This document shows, in pieces, positions 9,050-18,348 of a DNA stretch of 64,000 nt. The stretch spans positions 1 to 64,000 of the forward strand of contig NZ_JBKQWU010000006.1 of assembly GCF_047275745.1 (NCBI RefSeq), written 5' to 3'. Position numbers and translations under genes: made by a program. Source of the DNA: Amaricoccus sp047275745 (GTDB lineage Bacteria; Pseudomonadota; Alphaproteobacteria; Rhodobacterales; Rhodobacteraceae). The notes under the pieces are model-generated. The model saw only the letters and a list, made by a program, of their open reading frames with translations. It was not told where the DNA came from and did no database searches. How positions within the stretch are numbered: position 1 is the first letter of the stretch; each line of letters opens with the position of its first letter.

Positions 9050-10365
9050 TGGACGGGCAGGAGTTCACCGCGCTCGCGCCCGGCACGCCGATGACCGGCA
9101 CGGCCACGACCGGTTCGCCCGGGTCGGAGACGCTCGACGAGTTGCTGGCGCGCTCCGCGCAGCGGTTCGGCACGCCGCAGTTCCTCTACGACACGGGTGC
9201 GATCGAAGCCCGGATCAACAAGTTGCGCGCCGCCTTCGGCGGACGCTTCGCGCTCAGCTACGCGGTCAAGGCCAATCCGAACCCGGGCTTGCTCGCCTGG
9301 CTGCGCGACCGCGTCGACTATCTCGACGTTTCCTCGATCGGCGAGTTCCACCGCGGGCGGAACGCGGGATGGGAGCCGGCGCGGGCGAGCTTCACCGGCC
9401 CCGCGAAGCGCGACCACGAATTGCGCGAGGCGATCGGCGGCGGGCTCGGCGAGCTCATCGTCGAGTCGCTTCGCGAGGCACGCCGCGCGAGCGCCATCGC
9501 CGGCGCGCTCGGCCGCGTGCAGGACGTGATGGTCCGGATCTCGCCTGACCGGGTGCCGAAGGGCTTCGGCGGGCATATGGCGGGCCAGACCAGCCCGTTC
9601 GGCATCGACGTTGAGGATGTCGATACCGCGCTTCCCGAGATCGCCGCGCTGCCGAACCTGCGGATCGTCGGGCTGCACATCTTCTCCGGCACCCAGAGCC
9701 TCAGAGCCGAGGCGATTGTCGAGAATTACGCGCTGCTGGCCGAGATCTTCCGGCAGGTCTCGGCGCGTCACGATCTCAGGCCCCGCAAGCTCGTCTTCGG
9801 TTCCGGCCTCGGCATTCCGTACCACGAGGGCGACATGCCGCTCGACCTCGGCGCCGTGGCGGCGGAGACCGTGCCGATGCTCGATGCGCTCCGGGCGGAA
9901 CCGCGCTTCGCCGAGACCCGGCTGACGCTCGAACTCGGCCGCTATCTGGTCGGCGAGGCGGGATACTTCCTGGTCCGGGTCGTCTCGATCAAACGCTCGC
10001 GGGGGCGGACCATCGCGCTCTGCGACGGCGGCATGAACAACCACCTCCCGGCTTCCGGCCAGTTCGGCATGGTGATCGCGCGCAACTACCGGATGCACCT
10101 CGTTGGCGCCGATCCGGAGGCGGAACCGGTCGATGTCGATCTCTCCGGGCCGCTCTGCACCTCGATCGACAGGCTGGCGCGTGGCATCAGGCTGCCGCCG
10201 CTCGCCGAGGGCGACCTGATCGCCGTGCACCAGAGCGGCGCCTATGGCCCGACGGCGAGCCCGCTCGGCTTCATCAGCCATGGGCTCCCCGTCGAGGTGC
10301 TCGCGACCGGGCAGGGCCTCGTCGGAACCGGCCGGGTCAGCCTCTGCGTCGAAGCCCCGCGCTGA
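9049..10365 (+). CDS. PLP-dependent decarboxylase, type III fold, exosortase-A-associated type
   Basis: Protein of 438 aa with the alanine-racemase/ornithine-decarboxylase fold. PLP lysine is Lys74 in SYAVKANPNP. The glycine-rich phosphate segment GSGLGIPYHEGD lies near residue 253, LCDGGMNNH with Cys325 near the second active-site half, and GAYGPTASP near the end. It belongs with diaminopimelate/lysine decarboxylase relatives, and by context with the exosortase-A-associated decarboxylases (TIGR03099-like) and BtrK, which decarboxylates an amino acid bound to a carrier protein. Start ATG 9049 overlaps the ACP stop. The first ~28 residues are a low-complexity extension. Substrate, free or ACP-bound, is unknown. 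Confidence 0.87.
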   Translation: MDGQEFTALAPGTPMTGTATTGSPGSETLDELLARSAQRFGTPQFLYDTGAIEARINKLRAAFGGRFALSYAVKANPNPGLLAWLRDRVDYLDVSSIGEFHRGRNAGWEPARASFTGPAKRDHELREAIGGGLGELIVESLREARRASAIAGALGRVQDVMVRISPDRVPKGFGGHMAGQTSPFGIDVEDVDTALPEIAALPNLRIVGLHIFSGTQSLRAEAIVENYALLAEIFRQVSARHDLRPRKLVFGSGLGIPYHEGDMPLDLGAVAAETVPMLDALRAEPRFAETRLTLELGRYLVGEAGYFLVRVVSIKRSRGRTIALCDGGMNNHLPASGQFGMVIARNYRMHLVGADPEAEPVDVDLSGPLCTSIDRLARGIRLPPLAEGDLIAVHQSGAYGPTASPLGFISHGLPVEVLATGQGLVGTGRVSLCVEAPR

Positions 10366-10396
10366 GGCTCGGGAGCGACAGAATCCCGATTGCATC

Positions 10397-10430
10397 CCTC
10401 CCGCCGCCCCGGCAGTTTGGCGGCGGGAGG
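10397..10430. promoter_or_regulatory. Perfect 12-bp hairpin covering the RBS of the RAM-domain gene
   Basis: CCTCCCGCCGCC (10397-10408) pairs perfectly with GGCGGCGGGAGG (10419-10430) around a 10-nt loop. The right arm contains the GGGAGG Shine-Dalgarno of the next gene (ATG 10439), so the folded RNA would hide it. There is no U-run, so as a terminator it would be atypical. It could both end decarboxylase-operon mRNA and control translation of the downstream gene. Confidence 0.6.
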
Positions 10431-10438
10431 AGATTTCG

Positions 10439-10675
10439 ATGACCCTGGTCTTCATTCAGCTGCGCTGCGAACCCGGCCGGACCTACGAGGTCGCCGATGT
10501 GATCTACGATCGCGAGTTCGCCTCGGAACTCTATTCGACTTCCGGCGAATTCGACCTCCTGCTGAAGGTCTACATTCCCGAGGGGGAGGATGTCGGTCGC
10601 TACATCAACGACAGAATCCTCGACATTCCCCATATCGACCGGAGCCTGACGACGCTGACCTTCAAGGCGTTCTGA
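10439..10675 (+). CDS. Stand-alone Lrp/AsnC ligand-binding (RAM) domain protein
   Basis: A 78-aa protein, MTLVFIQLRCEPGRTYEVAD and onward, with VYIPEGEDVGRYIND and IPHIDRSLTTLTFKAF. It is an Lrp/AsnC effector-binding (RAM) domain with no helix-turn-helix. Such proteins form multimers and bind small molecules, often amino acids. ATG 10439 has GGGAGGAG upstream; longer frames read back through the hairpin and decarboxylase. It sits 73 bp after the ligase/ACP/decarboxylase cassette, so an amino-acid-sensing link is possible but unproven. A 7-bp hairpin (10679-10703) follows its stop. Confidence 0.85.
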   Translation: MTLVFIQLRCEPGRTYEVADVIYDREFASELYSTSGEFDLLLKVYIPEGEDVGRYINDRILDIPHIDRSLTTLTFKAF

Positions 10676-10734
10676 CGGGCGCGGGCCGGTTCTGAACCCG
10701 CGCGCCGGCGCGGGCATCTTCAGGGAGGAAGCAG

Positions 10735-11517
10735 ATGGCGAGACTGCATGGACAGCCCTGCTGGTACGAGCTGATGACCACGAAGGGCGGTCTCGAGAAG
10801 GCCGAGGCCTTCTACGCCGAGGTGCTGGGCTGGAGCTACAGGGACGCCAGCATGGAGGGGTTCGCCTATCACCTCGCCTCCGCCGGGGACGACATGGTCG
10901 CCGCGGCGATGGAGCCGCCGCCGGATGTCGGCGACATGCCGCCGTTCTGGATGATCTATTTCGCCGTCGAGAACGCCGACAAGGCGGCCGCGGATGTCGA
11001 GGCCGCCGGCGGAAGCGTGCACCGTCCCCCGGAGGACATTCCGGGCACCGGACGTTTCGCCATTTTCGCCGACCCGCTGGGCGCGGCCTTCGGCATCCTC
11101 GAGCCCGAACCGATGGAGGGCGGCGGCGCGGGCCATGCCTTCGACCAGACCAAGGCCGGACACGGCAGCTGGAACGAGTTGATGACGAGCGACCCGGAGG
11201 CGGGCTTCGGCTTCTACGCCGACCTCTTCGGCTGGGAGAGCGCGATGGTCGTGGACATGGGAGAGATGGGTCCCTACCGCATCTTCTCGCATGACGGCGG
11301 GCAGATCGGCGGTGTGATGGGGCTTGGCAACGCGCCGGCGCCCTGCTGGCTTCCGTACTTCGGCGTCAGGGATGTCGAGGAGGCCATCGGCCGGATCGAG
11401 GCCGCGGGCGGCAAGCACGCCTTCGGGCCGATCCAGGTGCCGGGCGGTTCCTTCATCGCCGTGGGTCAGGACAGCCTCGGCGCCTGGTTCGCGGTCGTCG
11501 GACCGAAGGAAGGCTGA
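10735..11517 (+). CDS. VOC (glyoxalase/extradiol) family protein, two domains
   Basis: Protein of 260 aa made of two similar VOC domains. The first, from WYELMTTKGGLEKAEAFYAE to ADPLGAAFGILEPE, spans ~8-125; the second, from SWNELMTSDPEAGFGFYADL to DSLGAWFAVVGP, spans ~142-257. The pseudo-twofold arrangement is typical of VOC proteins whose substrates are mostly unknown. GGGAGGAAGC precedes the ATG. It is transcribed towards the minus-strand urease operon, whose ureG ends 22 bp away. No specific reaction can be assigned. Confidence 0.88.
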   Translation: MARLHGQPCWYELMTTKGGLEKAEAFYAEVLGWSYRDASMEGFAYHLASAGDDMVAAAMEPPPDVGDMPPFWMIYFAVENADKAAADVEAAGGSVHRPPEDIPGTGRFAIFADPLGAAFGILEPEPMEGGGAGHAFDQTKAGHGSWNELMTSDPEAGFGFYADLFGWESAMVVDMGEMGPYRIFSHDGGQIGGVMGLGNAPAPCWLPYFGVRDVEEAIGRIEAAGGKHAFGPIQVPGGSFIAVGQDSLGAWFAVVGPKEG

Positions 11518-11539
11518 GGGGTGCCAGCCCGGCCCCGGC

Positions 11540-12178
11540 TCAGCTTCGCGCCGTGGCGCCGAGCCCGCCGGCGGTCTCGATGAAGGCGATCACCTCGGGC
11601 ACGCCGACGCCGTTCCGGATCTCGCAGAACTGGAAGGGCCTCTCGCCCCGCATCCTGCGCGAATCGCGGTCCATCACCTCGAGGCTGGCGCCGACATGGG
11701 GGGCGAGGTCGATCTTGTTGATGATGAGCAGGTCCGAGCGCGTGACGCCCGGGCCGCCCTTGCGCGGGATCTTGTCGCCGGCGCAGACGTCGATCACGTA
11801 GAGCGTGATGTCGGCCAGTTCCGGCGAGAAGGTGGCCGAGAGATTGTCGCCCCCCGATTCGATCAGCACCACGTCGAGATCGGGGAAGCGCTTCACCATC
11901 TCGTCGACGGCGGCGAGGTTGATCGAGGCATCCTCGCGGATCGCCGTATGCGGGCAGCCGCCGGTCTCGACACCGATGATGCGCTCGAGCGGCAGCGCCT
12001 GGCTCCGCATCAGGAATTCGGCGTCCTCGCGGGTGTAGATGTCATTGGTGATCGCGGCGATCGACCATCTGTCGCGCATCCGCTTGCAGAGCTGATCCAT
12101 CAGCGCGGTCTTGCCGGCGCCGACCGGGCCGCCGATGCCGACGCGGAGAGGGCCGTGTGGGGATTTCCCATCCGTCAT
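11540..12178 (-). CDS. ureG: Urease accessory GTPase UreG
   Basis: A 212-aa SIMIBI GTPase that delivers nickel to urease with UreE, UreF and UreD. It has P-loop GIGGPVGAGKTAL (~14-26), VETGGCPHTAIREDASIN with the Cys-Pro-His metal-binding motif, ESGGDNLSATFSPELAD and the base-specificity segment INKIDLAPHVG. Last gene of the minus-strand operon; its start overlaps the ureF stop by 4 nt. Confidence 0.97.
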   Translation of the reverse strand: MTDGKSPHGPLRVGIGGPVGAGKTALMDQLCKRMRDRWSIAAITNDIYTREDAEFLMRSQALPLERIIGVETGGCPHTAIREDASINLAAVDEMVKRFPDLDVVLIESGGDNLSATFSPELADITLYVIDVCAGDKIPRKGGPGVTRSDLLIINKIDLAPHVGASLEVMDRDSRRMRGERPFQFCEIRNGVGVPEVIAFIETAGGLGATARS

Positions 12179-12840
12179 GAGCGATAGAGCCTCGTGTACT
12201 GGGTTTCGTGCAGCATGGCGGCGAGATCGGCGCCGAGCGCCGAGCCGCCGAGATCATCGAGCGTCGCCGCTTCCGCCTCCGCCGCGATCGCCGCGCAGAG
12301 CGGCATCAGATCCGCCGTGATCCGCTGCCCGTCGGTCTGGCCGAGCGGGATCAGCCGGACGCCGGCGGAGACGATATTGGCGGCGAAGCCCTGGAGAAAC
12401 AGCGTCAGCGTCGGGCGAAGCGGCAGATCGAGCAGAGCCGCGGCCCGACCCACGGCGACCGGATAGGCCATCGCCGGCAGGTCGATCCCCCAGACCGCGG
12501 CCGTGGTCCGGGCGAAGGCGCCGCCCTGCGCCATGGTCTCCAGATGCCGTTCCGACGAGGGCGCCAGCGCCTCGGCCAGTTCCGCGAGCGGGGCGGGGTC
12601 CTCCGCGCGAAAGGTGGCGGCGAGCAGGATCGCGTCGCTCCGCCCCGCGCCATGGCGGAGCAGATCCTCGATCCAGTCGCGGAGCGCCTCGCGCCCGGTC
12701 ACCTCACCCCGTTCCACCACCCATTCGAGGCCGTGCGAATAGGAATAGGCGCCCACGGGATAGGCGGGCGAGAACCAGCTCGCGAGGATCTGGGTCGCAT
12801 CGACGTTCCGCGCCCGGGGGGCAGGCCGGGTGTCAGACAT
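12175..12840 (-). CDS. ureF: Urease accessory protein UreF
   Basis: A 221-aa all-helical chaperone that bridges UreD and UreG on apo-urease. The diagnostic segment WFSPAYPVGAYSYSHGLEWV is near residue 22, with later features GGAFARTTAAVWG and LIPLGQTDGQRI. It lies between ureE (8-bp gap) and ureG (ATGA overlap), which supports the assignment and the start at 12840. Confidence 0.95.
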   Translation of the reverse strand: MSDTRPAPRARNVDATQILASWFSPAYPVGAYSYSHGLEWVVERGEVTGREALRDWIEDLLRHGAGRSDAILLAATFRAEDPAPLAELAEALAPSSERHLETMAQGGAFARTTAAVWGIDLPAMAYPVAVGRAAALLDLPLRPTLTLFLQGFAANIVSAGVRLIPLGQTDGQRITADLMPLCAAIAAEAEAATLDDLGGSALGADLAAMLHETQYTRLYRS

Positions 12841-12848
12841 GCCGGATC

Positions 12849-13373
12849 TCAGACATGGTGGAGCCCCGACGGGCCGTGGCCCTCGCCGCGCGGATCGTCG
12901 GTCGCGCCGCCGTGGTGATGCCCGTGGGTGCGCCCGGTGCCATAGGCGCCCCCCTCCGGGTTGAAGGGCGAGAGCAGCGGCCTGAGCGTCGCGCCAAGCC
13001 GGGTGAGCATGGCTTCGAGCACATGGTCACGGCGGATCAGCAGGTGATCGGCCGCGACCTCGCAGGGGGTATGGCGGTTGCCGACATGCCAGGCGAGCCG
13101 CGCCAGCCCGCCTGGAACGGCCCGGACCTCGACCAGCGGCTCGGCCGCCGCCGCGACCGCGATCCGCGTCCCGTCCTCGGCCAGCAGTACGTCGCCCTCG
13201 TTGAGCGAGACGGTCTCCGCGAGATCGACGAGTACCGTCGCGCCCGAGGCGGTCGTCAGGCTCTTGCGGCGCAGGAAGCGCGCCTCGTAGTCGAGGACGA
13301 CCTTGTCCGCTCCGGGGAGCGGCGCGGGAAGCGTCCCGGCGCGTTCGACGCGGTGACAGATCAGGCGGGTCAT
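12849..13373 (-). CDS. ureE: Urease nickel metallochaperone UreE
   Basis: A 174-aa nickel carrier. It starts MTRLICHRVERAGTLPAPLP, contains LTTASGATVLVDLAETVSLN and GNRHTPCEV, and ends in a histidine-rich tail (THGHHHGG ... GHGPSGLHHV) that stores or hands over nickel. The start at 13373 was chosen from the family N-terminus; the open frame continues much further upstream but reads through the lipoprotein and DUF1127 region antisense of known genes. ureF follows after 8 bp. Confidence 0.95.
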   Translation of the reverse strand: MTRLICHRVERAGTLPAPLPGADKVVLDYEARFLRRKSLTTASGATVLVDLAETVSLNEGDVLLAEDGTRIAVAAAAEPLVEVRAVPGGLARLAWHVGNRHTPCEVAADHLLIRRDHVLEAMLTRLGATLRPLLSPFNPEGGAYGTGRTHGHHHGGATDDPRGEGHGPSGLHHV

Positions 13374-13483
13374 GCGGGCGGCGCGGCTCCCTGACGAAAA
13401 ATCGGCGGCGGCACTATCGCAACCTTCGCCTGCCCGGTCGAGAGCGGATCGCGGCGGGGCGCCGGATCGGCCACCCGCTTCGG

Positions 13484-13693
13484 TCAGTCGCGGCCGAAAC
13501 AGAGGTTCCGCCATTGCGTCCGCGCGGTCGGATCGGCGGGCGGCTGGTTGCAATAGCCGGGACCCATGCCGCCCGCCGAACCGCCGCTCTTCGGCGTCTG
13601 GCGGGTCGCTTCGGTGACGGGCGTGAACCCGGCGCAGCCTGCGAGCAGGGACGCGCCGAGGATAACGAACAGGGCTGATCGGATCGGAGGCAT
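13484..13693 (-). CDS. Small lipoprotein within the urease operon
   Basis: A 69-aa predicted lipoprotein, MPPIRSALFVILGASLLAGC, with lipobox LLAGC (lipidated Cys20), followed by a Pro/Gly-rich tail with two cysteines (GPGYCNQPPADP, WRNLCFGRD). GGGAG lies about 10 nt before the ATG at 13693; a longer frame to 13774 lacks a hydrophobic N-terminus at its start. It is co-directional with the urease genes and located between ureC/DUF1127 and ureE. No function is recognised. Confidence 0.75.
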   Translation of the reverse strand: MPPIRSALFVILGASLLAGCAGFTPVTEATRQTPKSGGSAGGMGPGYCNQPPADPTARTQWRNLCFGRD

Positions 13694-13777
13694 CGGCTTT
13701 CTCCCACTGATGTCGCGATCCGAGTATCGCAGCGGCGGCACGGCGGGTCGAGCCCGCGCGCCGCCGAAGCGCATGGA

Positions 13778-14005
13778 TCAGAAGGTGGTATGGCCCCGGA
13801 AGGCGAAGGGGATGATCCCGGCGCGATCGATGCCGATCCGGGCCAGTTCCTTGTCGGTCATCCTCTGGAGCCGCACCGCGAGTTCGGCGCATTCCGCGAG
13901 ATTCGACCTTTCGCCCATGCGGACGAGGGCTTCGACAAGCCATGCTCCGGCGCGGACGATCGGATTGGCACGGGTCGAGACGGTGTTGGTATTGGCAAGA
14001 GTCAT
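13778..14005 (-). CDS. DUF1127 (YjiS-like) small protein
   Basis: A 75-aa protein whose C-terminal half, LQRMTDKELARIGIDRAGI, is the DUF1127 signature; the N-terminal half carries a charged amphipathic helix. AGGAGG lies ~8 nt before the ATG. DUF1127 proteins are common small regulators in alphaproteobacteria, some linked to RNA turnover or nutrient responses. It sits between ureC and ureE, co-directional, with 155 bp to the ureC stop, which leaves room for its own promoter. Confidence 0.87.
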   Translation of the reverse strand: MTLANTNTVSTRANPIVRAGAWLVEALVRMGERSNLAECAELAVRLQRMTDKELARIGIDRAGIIPFAFRGHTTF

Positions 14006-14160
14006 TTGGAAACCTCCTGGTTGCTAGGTGATTTCCTCCCTGTCCATGACATCGCCCGTCGGGCCCGGGATTTCCAGCGCCGATCGGGAATGGCCGCCAT
14101 GCGCCCCGGGGGACGCCGCCGGAAACAGTCCGTTGCCGAGACGCCCCGCGCGCCCCGGCG

Positions 14161-15873
<1,713 letters not shown>

Positions 15874-15952
15874 GTTCGTCCTTTCGAGGCTTCGCGGGCG
15901 GAGTGACGCGCGCGTCATCGCGGGCAGCGGCGTCGGTCGGTCTGGTCTCCCG

Positions 15953-16258
15953 TCAGAGCGGTCCCATGACCTTCTGGTTGAACCCGTAGATCTCGCGCCC
16001 GCCGCCGATCGGGACCAGGCGCACGTCGCGCGTCTGGCCGGGCTCGAAGCGGACGGCGGTGCCGGCCGCGATGTCGAGCCGCATGCCCCGCGCCGCCTCG
16101 CGGTCGAAGGCCAACCCGGGGTTGGCCTCGGCGAAATGGTAGTGGCTGCCGACCTGTATCGGCCGGTCGCCGGTATTGGCGACGCTGAGCGTCAGCGTTT
16201 CGGCGCCCTCGTTCAGCGTGATCTCGCCCTCGGCGGGGAGGATCTCTCCGGGGATCAT
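15953..16258 (-). CDS. ureB: Urease beta subunit UreB
   Basis: The 101-aa structural subunit of urease, with MIPGEILPAEGEITLNEGAE, VGSHYHFAEANPGLAFDR, FEPGQTRDVRLVPIGG and the usual C-terminal YGFNQKVMG. It is separate from UreA, as in the three-subunit bacterial enzyme. Its gene begins 8 bp after the HupE/UreJ stop and precedes ureC. Confidence 0.97.
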   Translation of the reverse strand: MIPGEILPAEGEITLNEGAETLTLSVANTGDRPIQVGSHYHFAEANPGLAFDREAARGMRLDIAAGTAVRFEPGQTRDVRLVPIGGGREIYGFNQKVMGPL

Positions 16259-16266
16259 GGCGCCGC

Positions 16267-16893
16267 TCAGGCGAAGGCGAGGAAAAGACCGGCGGCGGCG
16301 GTCAGGCCACCGAGGCCGCGGGCGAAGGCCGGCCGGCCGAAGGCGCCGGCGAGGAAGCCGAGGCCGAGGCCGAGCGCGTGCAGTCCGGCCGTCGAGATCA
16401 CGAAACCGGCCGCGTAGGGCAGGCCGCCCAGCACCGGCCCCTCGAGCCCGTGCGCGTAGCCATGCGCGACGCCGAAAAGCCCGATCGTCGCGCAGGCGAG
16501 GCCGACCGGCGGGCGCAGCGCGAGGGCGATCGCGGCGCCGAGGACGAGGACCGAGGCGAGGATCGCCGGTTCGATCACCGGCAGCGCCATGCCCTGAAAG
16601 CCGAGGAAGCCGCCGAGCAACATCGCGCCGACGAAGCTCGCCGGATAGGCCCAGACCGCGCGTCCGCCGGTCATCGCCGCGAAGACGCCGACCGCGACCA
16701 TGGTGAGCAGGTGGTCGGCCCCGAGCAGCGGATGCATCAGCCCCGCGTGCAGCGGCATGGCGCCGGCTCCGACTCCGGCTCCGACCTCGGCCCCGACCCC
16801 GCTATGCGCCATCGCGGCGACCGGCAGGAGGGCCATGAGGAGGAGGGCCGCGGGCAGGAGCGGGGCGGCGAGGACGGCGAGGCTGTGTCGCAT
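16267..16893 (-). CDS. ureJ: HupE/UreJ family membrane protein (probable nickel permease)
   Basis: A 208-aa membrane protein with a signal-like first segment and about six further membrane helices. The family motif HPLLGADHLLTMVAVG supplies the histidine/aspartate metal site, and later segments contain GVAHGYAHG and LHALGLG. HupE/UreJ proteins import nickel or cobalt for hydrogenase or urease. It lies between ureA and ureB in the same direction, so nickel supply for urease is the natural inference. A His-free N-terminal part (PVAAMAHSGVGAEVGAGVGA) resembles an export signal. Confidence 0.88.
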   Translation of the reverse strand: MRHSLAVLAAPLLPAALLLMALLPVAAMAHSGVGAEVGAGVGAGAMPLHAGLMHPLLGADHLLTMVAVGVFAAMTGGRAVWAYPASFVGAMLLGGFLGFQGMALPVIEPAILASVLVLGAAIALALRPPVGLACATIGLFGVAHGYAHGLEGPVLGGLPYAAGFVISTAGLHALGLGLGFLAGAFGRPAFARGLGGLTAAAGLFLAFA

Positions 16894-16914
16894 GGGGCGC
16901 GTCTCCTTCGGGGT

Positions 16915-17217
16915 TCAGCGGATCGGGTTGTGGACGGTAACGAGCTTGGTGCCGTCGGGGAAGGTCGCTTCGACCTGCACGTCGTGGATCATCTCGGCGA
17001 TCCCTGCCATGCATTGCTCGGCCGTCACGACATGGGCGCCCGCCTCCATCAGTTCGGCGACCGACCGGCCGTCGCGGGCACCCTCGACCACGTAGTCGGT
17101 GATGAGCGCGATCGCTTCTGGATGGTTGAGCCTGACCCCGCGCGCGAGGCGCCCCCGCGCCACCATCGCGGCGAGCGAGACGAGGAGCTTGTCCTTTTCA
17201 CGGGGTGTCAGATGCAT
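16915..17217 (-). CDS. ureA: Urease gamma subunit UreA
   Basis: The smallest urease subunit, 100 aa, beginning MHLTPREKDKLLVSLAAMVA, with RLNHPEAIALITDYVVEGAR, the motif AHVVTAEQCMAGIAEMIHDV and the end TVHNPIR. These match the family over its full length. It follows ureD after 27 bp and precedes the UreJ gene. Confidence 0.97.
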   Translation of the reverse strand: MHLTPREKDKLLVSLAAMVARGRLARGVRLNHPEAIALITDYVVEGARDGRSVAELMEAGAHVVTAEQCMAGIAEMIHDVQVEATFPDGTKLVTVHNPIR

Positions 17218-17244
17218 CGGGATCTCGCCTTTCGGGCTTTCGGT

Positions 17245-18069
17245 TCAGAGCGACCAGACGCGGGGCAGGGCGGCCCCCCGGAGCGCTTTCAGGAGGCGGA
17301 ACAGCATTTGGCGCAGCGGCGCCGCGTCGGGGGCGAGGAGGCGCAGGATCAGCACGCCGGGCTTCGCCGAGGCGGCGGCCGGCAGATCGGTCTCCGCCAG
17401 CAGCCTCCGCGCCTCGGCGAGCCGGTCCTCGGCGCCGGGAGCGACATGGACGAGCGTCGCGAAGGCGCGCGCGCCGCGCAAGGTGGCGCGGCCCCGTGTC
17501 CCGACGGTGATGTCGGGGCCGAGCCTGAGGGCCTCGGCATGGACGAGCCGGCCGCCGCGGCGGACCCGCCAGTGATCGGTGATCGAGGCACCGCGGAGCG
17601 TCTCGCCCATCGCCGCGCGGCCGAGAACCACGCTTTCCAGCAGCGTGAGCCGTGCGTCCTCGGCCATCTCGACGGTGAGCCTGCGCGCGAGCCGGCCGCC
17701 TTCGAAGAGGATCGTCTCCTGCGGCAGCCAGTCGAGCCGCGCCCGCGGCCCGAGCGAGAGCGCCACATCGACCATTCCGACACCGCCCGAGGAGCGATAG
17801 ATCCGCTCCGCGGCCTGGGTCGTCACGGTCATGCCCGCGCCCGCGCCGGCGGCGGCGGCATAGGCGAGCCGGTCGCCTCCGGTGATGCCGCCCGAGGTAT
17901 TGATCAGGATCGCTTCCGGCATCGCCCCGTGCACCCGGGGCAGGAGTGCCTTGGCGCAGCCGGCCTGGTAGAGCCGGCGCAGCCTGGTCGCCCCGCGCGA
18001 GACCTCCATCGCCACCTCGGCGCGGCCTTCGGCGCGCTGCTGGCGGATGGGCGGGACTTCGATCTGCAT
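17245..18069 (-). CDS. ureD: Urease accessory protein UreD
   Basis: A scaffold that binds apo-urease and recruits UreF/UreG, about 274 aa. Recognisable segments are KALLPRVHGAMPEAILINTS, SGGITGGDRLAYAAA, QAAERIYRSSGG, LDWLPQETILFEGGRLARRL and RLLAPDAAPLRQ. The start at 18069 is tentative, giving MQIEVPPIRQQRAEG; a GTG at 18150 would add 27 less conserved residues. Neither has a strong ribosome-binding site. It is the first gene of the urease operon and is divergent from preT. Confidence 0.92.
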   Translation of the reverse strand: MQIEVPPIRQQRAEGRAEVAMEVSRGATRLRRLYQAGCAKALLPRVHGAMPEAILINTSGGITGGDRLAYAAAAGAGAGMTVTTQAAERIYRSSGGVGMVDVALSLGPRARLDWLPQETILFEGGRLARRLTVEMAEDARLTLLESVVLGRAAMGETLRGASITDHWRVRRGGRLVHAEALRLGPDITVGTRGRATLRGARAFATLVHVAPGAEDRLAEARRLLAETDLPAAASAKPGVLILRLLAPDAAPLRQMLFRLLKALRGAALPRVWSL

Positions 18070-18277
18070 TCGGGGCGCGTTCCAGGCCTTGAAGGGAGAC
18101 CAAAGCCTTAGGCATCGCCCGCCGCGAGAGGCAACGGATTTGCCTCGCACGATGACACCGCGGTCGGTTCAGCGCGGATTTGCGTAAAGTTTCAGCATGG
18201 ATGCTCATTGAGCGGGCCGATCGTGACCGGAGCCCGGACCCGGATCGCGCCGGTCACCGGGTCGAAACGGGGCTGAT

Positions 18278-18293
18278 TTTACCAGTTGATCAA
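18278..18293. promoter_or_regulatory. RutR-like operator upstream of preT
   Basis: The 16-mer TTTACCAGTTGATCAA matches the RutR consensus TTGACCA-NN-TGGTCAA at 12 of 14 defined positions. It lies 56 bp before the preT ATG in the ureD-preT intergenic region. RutR is a TetR-family sensor of uracil/thymine that controls pyrimidine degradation, which is what preT/preA do. The match was made by eye; binding is inferred. Confidence 0.45.
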
Positions 18294-18348
18294 AAAAAGA
18301 CGCTGTGCCAGCCTCCGTCCTGACAGCCACGCGCGTCGGGAGAGGTCC

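Noticed and set aside
6603..10365. A complete exosortase/PEP-CTERM locus
   Set aside because: No exosortase, PEP-CTERM protein or associated hydrolase gene is present in the window.
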